In this document: positions 52,862 through 60,410 of the stretch, piece by piece
Layout: each line of letters begins with the position of its first letter
How positions within the stretch are numbered: position 1 is the first letter of the stretch
Origin: Caldilineaceae bacterium
Lineage (GTDB): Bacteria > Chloroflexota > Anaerolineae > Caldilineales > Caldilineaceae
Direction of reading: 5' to 3'
Length of the DNA: 64,000 bases
Assembly (NCBI GenBank): GCA_026645575.1
Contig: JAPKMW010000055.1
Location: 1 to 64,000 of the forward strand
Made by a program: the position numbers and the translations under genes
Notes under the pieces: model-generated
The model's database searches: none
What the model saw: the letters and a program-made list of their open reading frames with translations, nothing else
Told to the model about the DNA's origin: nothing

Positions 52862-54718
52862 ATGCTATACTTCACGAAGATGCCTCGGTTCTGGCTTTGG
52901 TCACCGCTTTTACTCATGGCCGCCGCCCTGATTTTATGGAGTAACAGCCCCTATGATGTCGATGACGCGCCGATTACCTACCGCTACGCCGAGCGCTTAG
53001 CTGGCGGGCATGGTTTTACGTACAACGACGGCGAAGCGATCTTAGGCACCAGCACGCCGCTCTATACGCTGCTCCTGGCCGGCTTGCGGTTGACGGGCGT
53101 CACCATTCCCCAGGCGAGCAATGTCATCAACTTTGTCAGCAGCCTGGCTGTCATTTGGGTCACCATGACCCTCACGGCGGAGGTGAGCGGCTCAGTAGTG
53201 GCTGGCGCCCTGGCGGCGCTCTACCTCATGTTGCAAGGCGCCTTTCTGCGCTTTACCATGTCCGGCATGGAGACGCCGCTCTACACACTGTTGATCATGG
53301 CAACTTTTCTCTTGGCAGTGCGCCAACGCCCGCAGTGGGCGGCGGTCTTGGCGGGGCTGGCCTTTATCATGCGGCTGGATGGGCTGGCCGTAGGCGGCGC
53401 CTTGTTCTTGGGCCTTTGGCTCCAGCGCAAGAAGTTGCCTTTCAGCGAAGGGCTGCTCTACTTGGCTGTGCTGTTGCCGTGGCTGCTCTTTGCCTTTTGG
53501 TACTTTGGCTCGCCCATTCCCCTCTCCATGACGGCCAAACAACATCACCTAGAGGCAAGCGGTGGCGACCGTTACTGGATCTGGCGCCATCTCTTTATCA
53601 CCGCGCTCGGCGCCCCCCGTTTCTTGTTGCCGCTAGCCTTGCCGGGGCTGCTCCTCTGCTACCGGCAAAATCGCCAAAACCGCGAATGGTTGATCCCTTT
53701 GCTTTGGTTGCTGGCATATTTAGTCGCTTACACCGTAGTGGGGATCGACTTTTATGAGTGGTATTTAATGCCGGTCTACCCCATCTTGGCCCTGTTGATT
53801 GGTGTTGGTCTATGGCTGGTTCTCAAGGCGATTCAGGCGCAACTGGCGCCGTTGCCGTTGCCATTGGTTGCCCCTACGACGGCGTTGCTGGTATTGGCGC
53901 TCTGGCTCTGGCCCTATCAGCAGTACATGGTCAATTCGGTCCGCGGCTACAAAGAGTATCTGCAAGTGATCGAAGGGAGTCGCGTGCAAGCTGGTCAGTG
54001 GTTGCTGGCCTATGCCCCGCCGACAAGCAAGGTGCTAACCGGCGCCATTGGCCATGTGGGTTATACGTCCGGCCTGTACATCATTGATAGCGCCGGTTTG
54101 ATCACACCAGCGACGCTGATGAAACAACTGCGCCCCGACTACTATGTCTTAGGCGGTGCGCCAGGGGATCGGGCCTGTGGTGCGCTCAAGGATTTTGATA
54201 CAAAGAACTTTGCTGTGCCGCTGGGGTACGCGCTAATCAGCGGTTGCAACTTACCGGCGCTGGGTTCATTTGGCGGCTTCACCCTAGCCAATGGTCGCAT
54301 TACCAACTGGGTGCGCAGCGCCAAGGGACAATGGCAGGCCGGGCCAGGGTTATACCTGGAAACGCAGTGGTTAATCGACGCGCCACAACCGGAGCGCTGG
54401 ACGCTCTATGTCCATTTTACCGACAGCACCGGCAAGACCTTGTTCCAGGCCGACCATGAACTTGGGTTGCAAATTGACCGTTCGGTGCTTGCCCCCTCCG
54501 CTTGGGACGCAACTCAGCGGATTTATGGCTATACTGAAATGCCGGCTGAATGGACCACCCAACAGGGCAACGTTGCGGCTATCCGGGTCGGCCTCTGGAA
54601 CCCAGAAACAGGGGAGCATTTCCCGTCGCAACCCGGTTATCACACTGTTGATGAAAGTGGCCGGTTGGTGATACCAGTGCAGGGGGGCGAGATTCCACCC
54701 CCGGTAAAATCGTCATGA
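52862..54718 (+). CDS. GT-C membrane glycosyltransferase-like protein with C-terminal beta domain
   Basis: 618 residues from 52862 (an ATG at 52880 is as likely). About ten helices; the acidic loop NSPYDVDDAPITYRYAERLA and the GEAILGTSTPLYTLLLAGLR segment are characteristic of GT39-like proteins of Chloroflexota. Residues about 505-610 form a soluble domain (RWTLYVHFTDSTGKTLFQAD, then RVGLWNPETGEHFPSQPGYH) homologous to the end of the next gene. Uses polyprenyl-linked sugars outside the membrane, by family. The ribosome site is unclear. Confidence 0.8.
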   Translation: MLYFTKMPRFWLWSPLLLMAAALILWSNSPYDVDDAPITYRYAERLAGGHGFTYNDGEAILGTSTPLYTLLLAGLRLTGVTIPQASNVINFVSSLAVIWVTMTLTAEVSGSVVAGALAALYLMLQGAFLRFTMSGMETPLYTLLIMATFLLAVRQRPQWAAVLAGLAFIMRLDGLAVGGALFLGLWLQRKKLPFSEGLLYLAVLLPWLLFAFWYFGSPIPLSMTAKQHHLEASGGDRYWIWRHLFITALGAPRFLLPLALPGLLLCYRQNRQNREWLIPLLWLLAYLVAYTVVGIDFYEWYLMPVYPILALLIGVGLWLVLKAIQAQLAPLPLPLVAPTTALLVLALWLWPYQQYMVNSVRGYKEYLQVIEGSRVQAGQWLLAYAPPTSKVLTGAIGHVGYTSGLYIIDSAGLITPATLMKQLRPDYYVLGGAPGDRACGALKDFDTKNFAVPLGYALISGCNLPALGSFGGFTLANGRITNWVRSAKGQWQAGPGLYLETQWLIDAPQPERWTLYVHFTDSTGKTLFQADHELGLQIDRSVLAPSAWDATQRIYGYTEMPAEWTTQQGNVAAIRVGLWNPETGEHFPSQPGYHTVDESGRLVIPVQGGEIPPPVKSS

Positions 54719-54725
54719 GCTACGC

Positions 54726-56948
54726 ATGAAGAATCGTTTCTTGACAGTCGCAAGAATAGCAGAGCAGAGAGCCGCTGATCGACAGCGGCTGTGGGCGCGT
54801 CTGGCGCCACTCTGGCCGTTGCTGACCCTCTTCCTGCTCTTCCTCTGGTTTTATGGCCGCTTTACCCCCCAGCTCTATTTTGTCATGGATGACTACATCG
54901 AGACGCGCTACAATCTGTCCAAACCGCTGTGGACGGTCATCGTTGACAGCTTTTCGGGCGAACTCAACTGGTCGGGCTACCGGCCATTGACCTACGCACT
55001 GCGCGCCGTTTTTTCCCAAGGGTTACGGCTGGATTATGTCAGCGGCTATTACCTTTTTGGCTTTGCGCTACATTTTGTCAACACCTGGCTGGTTTTTCAT
55101 ATTGCCAAACGGCTGTTGGCTCATGCGGCTTGGGCCTTTCTGGCGGCGCAGATCTTTCTGTTGCTACCTTCCCACAACGAAGCACTCTTTTACATGAGCG
55201 CCAACGCCAACTTGTTGGGCCTGACCTTTGCGCTGATCACCGTTGCCTTGGTGTTGGCAATGAATCAGTCCGAGCAGCGGTGGTGCTATGGCTGGCTGGC
55301 CGGCTTCAGCTATGTACTGGCAGTCCTGGCTTATGAAGTCTTGTTGCCCCTGCCCTTGCTGCTCTGGTTACTGGAGTGGCGGCTGACGGCGAAAGCCACC
55401 CCCTCCCAACCTCCCCCCAATTGGGGGAGGAGCAGTGACGGGTCCGACCCCAGTCCGGGGAAGGAGAGGGGCCATCACGGTTCCCTCCCCAGACAGGGGA
55501 GCGGGAGTCCATTACGGGCGCGGGAGGGGGTAGCACTCCGCTTTTACGGGGCGTTGGCGCTGGTGACGGTCGTATTGCTGGTCGTGCGCTATTTGGCGAT
55601 GGGGGAACGGTTGACCCATGCCCGTAGCGACTATGCTGTCAGCCTGGATTGGTTTCATATCGCGCGCGGCTATGTTATCCTTTGGGGTCAACTCTTCCTG
55701 CTCCACAGCAGCCCTTGGGAAAATTACCCGTTGTTTCAGTATCTACGCGCCTGGCTTTCACCATTCGATAGCCGCGCTCTAATCTCGATTGCGCTGATGG
55801 TGGGCTGTGGCATGGGCTGGCTCTGGTGGCTGCGCCGGCAACGGGAACAAGAACCCCAATCCCCCCTCTACTGGTTTGAATGGAGCGTCGCCTGGCTCTA
55901 TCTTTTGAGTCTACCCTTTGCCATGCTCAGTGGGCGCAACCCGGAAAATCGCTATGTCTATATTCCGTCGGTTGGCTTTGCCATTGGGCTGGCGGCGCTG
56001 TTGAGTCTGGCCTATCAAGCAGCCCGGCAGCGTCCGCTCTTGCGCAGCGGCATCCTGACCTTGCCCTTGCTCTTGGTCGTCTTCTATGGGTATACCACAG
56101 CAAGTGACGGCGTGGAGTGGACAGATGCCAGCCGACACACGGAAAGTTTTGTCACGCAGGCCCAAACGTTGCTTCCGGCCCTACCGGCGGGCAGTCAACT
56201 CTTTCAGACCGGCGTGCCTGAACATGTGGGGGCGGCCTATCTCTTTGCTAACGATAGCGCCTTTCAGAACGCCATGCAGTGGCTCTATGGTGATGACAAG
56301 CTGGCCGTGACCGTTGGCGGCTTGCGGCTACGCGCCTACCTACGTGCTGATGACATAGATCTGACAAAAAGCTATCTGCTGGCCTACGATCCGGCTACTT
56401 ACACCACACGGTTGCCCGAATGGGTCGAAGATTGTACAACCGAGATTGATTGTCTCTACTATCCCTTAGCCCCCTTTACTTTGCCGACCAATCCGGCCAC
56501 CACCATTACTTTTGCGGAAGGGCTTCAGCTTCAGACACATAAACTTTCCTGGCTCTACAGCATTAACCGCGCCACAAGCGAACCCGTTCTTGTCACCTGT
56601 TGGACATTGACCGCGCCGCCAGCCTATGACTACACCTTTTATGTCCACTTCACCGATGCCAGCGGGGAGAACACTCTAACCCAAGCCGACCATCAGTTGC
56701 GTCAAGCCTATCCCTATGCCCCGGCCAGAGTCACCACCCGTGGCTGGCCGCTTAACACGCCGGTCTGTGACCTCACCAATCTCACCGACGCCTTTACCCC
56801 GCCCACCGGTGGCGCCCCAGCGTCTGTGCGTGGCGGCGTCTGGATCCCCGACACCGGCGCCCATCTGACGCCAATAACGGTCACCGGTTATGAATTTGAC
56901 CAGGCAGGACGCATCATCTTCCCCATCACGCCGGAAATGTTGCCATGA
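54726..56948 (+). CDS. GT-C membrane protein with repeat-derived insert and C-terminal beta domain
   Basis: 740 residues. N-terminal LYFVMDDYIETRYNLSKPLW carries the DD catalytic-type motif of TMTC-like GT-C proteins; about 11 helices follow. Residues about 224-270 (ATPSQPPPNWGRSSDGSDPS and beyond) are encoded by the C/G-rich element at 55397-55536. The C-terminal about 130 residues (YDYTFYVHFTDASGENTLTQ, RGGVWIPDTGAHLTPITVTG) match the domain at the end of the gene before it. 7 nt after that gene, so co-transcribed. Confidence 0.8.
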   Translation: MKNRFLTVARIAEQRAADRQRLWARLAPLWPLLTLFLLFLWFYGRFTPQLYFVMDDYIETRYNLSKPLWTVIVDSFSGELNWSGYRPLTYALRAVFSQGLRLDYVSGYYLFGFALHFVNTWLVFHIAKRLLAHAAWAFLAAQIFLLLPSHNEALFYMSANANLLGLTFALITVALVLAMNQSEQRWCYGWLAGFSYVLAVLAYEVLLPLPLLLWLLEWRLTAKATPSQPPPNWGRSSDGSDPSPGKERGHHGSLPRQGSGSPLRAREGVALRFYGALALVTVVLLVVRYLAMGERLTHARSDYAVSLDWFHIARGYVILWGQLFLLHSSPWENYPLFQYLRAWLSPFDSRALISIALMVGCGMGWLWWLRRQREQEPQSPLYWFEWSVAWLYLLSLPFAMLSGRNPENRYVYIPSVGFAIGLAALLSLAYQAARQRPLLRSGILTLPLLLVVFYGYTTASDGVEWTDASRHTESFVTQAQTLLPALPAGSQLFQTGVPEHVGAAYLFANDSAFQNAMQWLYGDDKLAVTVGGLRLRAYLRADDIDLTKSYLLAYDPATYTTRLPEWVEDCTTEIDCLYYPLAPFTLPTNPATTITFAEGLQLQTHKLSWLYSINRATSEPVLVTCWTLTAPPAYDYTFYVHFTDASGENTLTQADHQLRQAYPYAPARVTTRGWPLNTPVCDLTNLTDAFTPPTGGAPASVRGGVWIPDTGAHLTPITVTGYEFDQAGRIIFPITPEMLP
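55397..55536. repeat. CCCTCCCCAG element in coding sequence, copy 2
   Basis: CCCCAATTGGGG and CCCTCCCCAGACAGGGGAGC hairpins between ACCCCCTCCC and GGGCGCGGGAGGGGG. Shares the CCCTCCCCAG...GGGGAGCGGGAG core with copy 1. Confidence 0.85.
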
Positions 56949-56995
56949 CAGACAGGGATTTAGGGGGCGCGGATTGTTCTGAGGCTATGCTGGTT

Positions 56996-57052
56996 GCTCC
57001 TAGCCAGTCCGTGACTAGCGACGGGGCCGCCAGTCACGGACTGGCTAGGAGC
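56996..57052. repeat. GCCAGTCCGTGACTGGC-type hairpin, copy 3
   Basis: GCTCCTAGCCAGTCCGTGAC... arms of 25 bp with one mismatch (GACTAGCG against CGCCAGTC), 7-nt loop. Confidence 0.9.
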
Positions 57053-57295
57053 GGGCTGGTGAATCACCCAAATCCGCGTCTGTCTCCCAGAACATCCGAT
57101 CCACGATGTCTATACGCAAATCCTACGCTTACAACACCCTAACAACCGCTGCTTGCAGTTTGTTTTATTGCTCGATCTGATGATACACTTTTAGGCGTAG
57201 TCCCTGTACGCTGCTATCAACTTTCAAATCCACCTTTACCTTCACGTCGCCCCTAGGGTTTGCGTTGGCAGCAGCATGGTGAGTTTTGTGTAAAA

Positions 57296-57377
57296 GTAAC
57301 GATTCAGCTCGCAGCCAGTCCGTGACTGGCGTCTGGACGCCAGTCACGGACTGGCTGCGAGCGAGCTGAATCGTTAC
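57296..57377. repeat. GCCAGTCCGTGACTGGC-type hairpin, copy 4
   Basis: Longest copy: GTAACGATTCAGCTCGCAGC... arms of about 36 bp, differing only by a GCTC duplication in the right arm, 6-nt loop. Confidence 0.9.
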
Positions 57378-57401
57378 ATGTAGAGAAGGAAATTGTTTTT
57401 C

Positions 57402-58901
57402 ATGCAACCCAATCAGATTCTCCCCTGTATTGACAACCGACAGATTGAACACCAACAGCGCTGGCGGCCTCTGGTAGCACTGTTGATGGTAATCAGCTTG
57501 TTGCTAACCCCGGCTCTCCCCGCCCAAGCGCAAGACGATAGTAGCACAGCCGGTGATGCCCCGGTTAATGCCGCAGAGGCGGCGCAAAGCTGGCTGGAGC
57601 CCCGTGGCATTAGCGTTGTTGATCTGGTCGGTTTGGTGCCGGAAGAGCAGCTACGCGATACGATCGTCACCTGGCATGTGGGCGGCGGGCTGCTGCAATA
57701 TATCTCCGGTCAACGCAACGGCACTACCGTAACCATCAACGTCAAAATTCTTCCGCGCTACTGGACCGATGGCAGCAACTTTGGCACCATCTTTAACTGC
57801 CTGGGCAAACCCTCGTTGTCCGATGAGTGGACAACGGCGGTGGGGCCATCACAAATGCGGGTCTACGAAAATGGCGCCGACATCACCCAGCAGCTTTTGG
57901 CCAATATGGATTATGTGCCGGCTGGGCAGAGCCAGCCCAGCAATGGCGGCAAAGGTTGGTGGCGGTATGAATTTCTGTGGGGCCAAAAGACCAACTTCAC
58001 AAGTGATGGTGCGGTAGATATTCCAGCCAATATGGGCTGCAAATTTGTATTGACCGGCAAGCGTACGAACTTGACCGCCACCTTTACGGTACAATCGGTC
58101 AACTATCTGCTTGTCGAAACACTGGGACAACAAGATTTCACCTTCCGCTCCTATATTGGCGAGGGGGACGCCGGCCACTTTGGCAGCTTAAACAGTCAAA
58201 TGGCCGGACGCTTTGGCAATCGTCACGATAAATTCCCGCTAGCGCCGCCAAACGGGGCGGACTATCTTCTCGTCAAATACCCGCCCACACCGGTCGATCC
58301 CTACATGGGTTTCCCGGAGATCAACGCCGATCAACCTGCCAGCGGTAGTTATCGCTTGATTGGCTCCGGTAACACCCTCTCCGTCGATCATGTCAACAGC
58401 ATGGGCCTGCCGCTCTACGGCCAATGGCAGGATGCCGACCAGAGCGGCGGGAACTACCTCCGGTTCTTTAGCAATGTCGGACGCATCGCTGTGCCGGAAT
58501 ACTTTGTCCCGGCCGGTATTGCCTACCATCCCTGTATGCGCAACGGCGGCTGTTCCGATGATCTGCTGGATCGCATTTACAATGCCACCATGACAATGAG
58601 CGTCTATTACTACCGGATCGGGCGCATTGCCGATGGGTTGAATCGCGTGCCGCTCAAGCAGGTTGGCCCCAGTTGGAAGCCGGGTACAGCCGCCGCCACC
58701 ATTGATGCCGCAACGCTGGGCGCAGATCAGGCGAACGCCAGCGCCGACTTGCGCAAGCAAAACGCACAGATTTTCCTGCCGATTGCGACCAATGCCCCAC
58801 CGCAACCGGTCATCCGTGACGACGGCGACCGCAATGGCTGTCCCTGCGGCTGGTTCGACGGCTTGGGGCGCATGTTGGATTACGTACCGGGGCCGCAATA
58901 A
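57402..58901 (+). CDS. secreted protein of unknown function in the glycan locus
   Basis: 499 residues from ATG 57402 (the frame opens at TTG 57393). Signal peptide at about 20-45 (LVALLMVISLLLTPALPAQA). No family recognised. The mature part is rich in Gly, Asn and aromatic residues with beta-type patterns (IVTWHVGGGLLQYISGQRNG; FTVQSVNYLLVETLGQQDFT) and six scattered Cys that could form disulfides. Near the end IFLPIATNAP resembles the VYLPLVM and LYMPSIF motifs of the two glycosidase-like proteins. AGAGAAGGA lies 11 nt upstream. Its place between GT-C and GT4 genes suggests an exported partner of the glycan, perhaps a carrier or surface protein. Confidence 0.72.
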   Translation: MQPNQILPCIDNRQIEHQQRWRPLVALLMVISLLLTPALPAQAQDDSSTAGDAPVNAAEAAQSWLEPRGISVVDLVGLVPEEQLRDTIVTWHVGGGLLQYISGQRNGTTVTINVKILPRYWTDGSNFGTIFNCLGKPSLSDEWTTAVGPSQMRVYENGADITQQLLANMDYVPAGQSQPSNGGKGWWRYEFLWGQKTNFTSDGAVDIPANMGCKFVLTGKRTNLTATFTVQSVNYLLVETLGQQDFTFRSYIGEGDAGHFGSLNSQMAGRFGNRHDKFPLAPPNGADYLLVKYPPTPVDPYMGFPEINADQPASGSYRLIGSGNTLSVDHVNSMGLPLYGQWQDADQSGGNYLRFFSNVGRIAVPEYFVPAGIAYHPCMRNGGCSDDLLDRIYNATMTMSVYYYRIGRIADGLNRVPLKQVGPSWKPGTAAATIDAATLGADQANASADLRKQNAQIFLPIATNAPPQPVIRDDGDRNGCPCGWFDGLGRMLDYVPGPQ

Positions 58902-58984
58902 TGATTAATTGACAATTGACAATTAATCATTGATAATCAATATCGAACCTAGGCAAACCAGGTAGCCAGGAAAATAGATCGTAT

Positions 58985-59118
58985 CTACCTGTTTCCCTGT
59001 TTCCCTGTTTCCCTGTTTCCCTGTCTACCTGTTTCCCTATCTACCTGTCTACCTGTTTCCCTGTCTACCTGTCTACCTGTCTACCTGTCTACCTGTCTAC
59101 CTGTCTACCTGTCTACCT
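58985..59118. repeat. octamer tandem array directly before a start codon
   Basis: About 16 units of CTACCTGT or TTCCCTGT, ending 6 nt before ATG 59125. A short opposing remnant (CCAGGTAGCCAGG) lies at 58957-58970, and a separate AATTGACAATTGAC repeat at 58907-58921. Confidence 0.92.
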
Positions 59119-59124
59119 AATTCT

Positions 59125-60402
59125 ATGCACATTGCCCTTCCTGTTCACAAATTTCCCCCAGAAAGCCTGGGGGGCACTGAAATTTATACGTTGACCCTGG
59201 CGCGCACCTTGGTGCAGGCGGGGCATGCGGTGGCAATTTTTTATCCGTCAACGACAGTTACGCAATTGACCGCCGACACCAACGCGGAAGGGATTCAGTG
59301 CTGGCGTGCACCCTTGCCGCCGACACGTGCCGGCGAGAATCCGGCCAGCCAGTTCTGGCACACCTTTCGTGACCTGGCGCTTGAGCGGGCATTCAGCGCC
59401 TTTTTGCAACAGGCTCAACCGGATCTCGTCCACTTTCAACATGTCCAGGGGGTCTCGGCGCGTCTCATTGAACTGGCTGCCGGTCGGCCACGGCTGGCGA
59501 CGCTCCATGACTATTGGTACTTTTGCGCCAACAGCCAACTCATTCGCCCCGATCGTCAGCCCTGCGCCGGCCCAAGTTGGGGCTGCCGCAACTGTGTCGA
59601 TTGCGCCACCGCTCGCGCCGATTTGGAACCGTTGCGCCGGTTGCGCCCGCTGGTCGCCCTGCCCTTTGCCTATCGCAATCATTATCTGCGGCGCATGGTT
59701 GAGCAGATTGACCAGTTTATCGCCCCCAGCGAATTTTTACGGCAACAATATATCAAGCAAGGGTGGCCGGCGGCCAAGATCGTCACCTTGGAAAATGGCA
59801 TGGATCGCCGGCGGTTGCTGGAGGTGCCGGCGCTGGATCTACCCATGCCACCTGTGCGCCCCCACTTTGGCTTTATCGGCTCGCTGGCCTGGCAAAAGGG
59901 CGTCCATGTGCTAATTGACGCCTTCAACCAGTTGCCGCCGGATAGTGCCGCGTTGACCATCTATGGCAGTGAAACAGTTTTTCCTGACTATGCCAGGCAG
60001 TTGCGCCAACAGGCGCGCCATCCCCATATCCGCTTTGCCGGGCCGATCCATTTTGACCATGTGGGGGCGGCGCTGCGCCAATTTGATGCACTCGTAGTGC
60101 CGTCGCTCTGGTATGAAAATTCCCCCTTGGTGATTCAGGAAGCCTACGTCGTCGGCGTGCCGGTGATCGCCGCCCGGATTGGCGCCTTGATCGAAAAAGT
60201 ACAGGAGCAACAGAGCGGGCTACTTTACACAGCGGGTGACAGCCAAGCGTTAGCCACCCTCTTGCGTCACGTGATCGACCAACCGGAACAACTGACCCGT
60301 CTGCGCCAGGGGATTACGCCACCCCCCACCCTGGCCGAACATGGCGCACAGATCGCCACCCTTTATCAATCTTTGCACCACAAACACACCTTGCAGCCAT
60401 AG
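59125..60402 (+). CDS. GT4 glycosyltransferase
   Basis: 425 residues. MHIALPVHKFPPESLGGTEI with the acceptor-domain GG loop, PDLVHFQHVQGVSARLIELA, a Cys cluster (CAGPSWGCRNCVDC) seen in a GT4 subgroup, then RPHFGFIGSLAWQKGVHVLI and ENSPLVIQEAYVVGVPVIAA with the nucleotide-sugar Glu. No Shine-Dalgarno: the DNA before ATG is the octamer array, whose pyrimidine-rich transcript cannot pair with 16S anti-SD. Translation may rely on the array being unstructured. 8 nt before the next gene. Confidence 0.88.
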   Translation: MHIALPVHKFPPESLGGTEIYTLTLARTLVQAGHAVAIFYPSTTVTQLTADTNAEGIQCWRAPLPPTRAGENPASQFWHTFRDLALERAFSAFLQQAQPDLVHFQHVQGVSARLIELAAGRPRLATLHDYWYFCANSQLIRPDRQPCAGPSWGCRNCVDCATARADLEPLRRLRPLVALPFAYRNHYLRRMVEQIDQFIAPSEFLRQQYIKQGWPAAKIVTLENGMDRRRLLEVPALDLPMPPVRPHFGFIGSLAWQKGVHVLIDAFNQLPPDSAALTIYGSETVFPDYARQLRQQARHPHIRFAGPIHFDHVGAALRQFDALVVPSLWYENSPLVIQEAYVVGVPVIAARIGALIEKVQEQQSGLLYTAGDSQALATLLRHVIDQPEQLTRLRQGITPPPTLAEHGAQIATLYQSLHHKHTLQP

Positions 60403-60410
60403 GATAAACC

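Larger units (their letters stand above)
56949..57401. other. 453-bp gap with two large hairpins
   Basis: Holds hairpins at 56996-57052 and 57296-57377; no gene. The second lies just before the AGAGAAGGA site of the next gene and would form in its mRNA leader. Confidence 0.7.

Noticed and set aside
12814..57377. GCCAGTCC hairpins as rho-independent terminators
   Set aside because: Stems are suitable but none is followed by a T tract on either strand.
58985..59118. CRISPR-like direct repeat array
   Set aside because: Units are 8 nt, contiguous and without spacers; no cas genes nearby.
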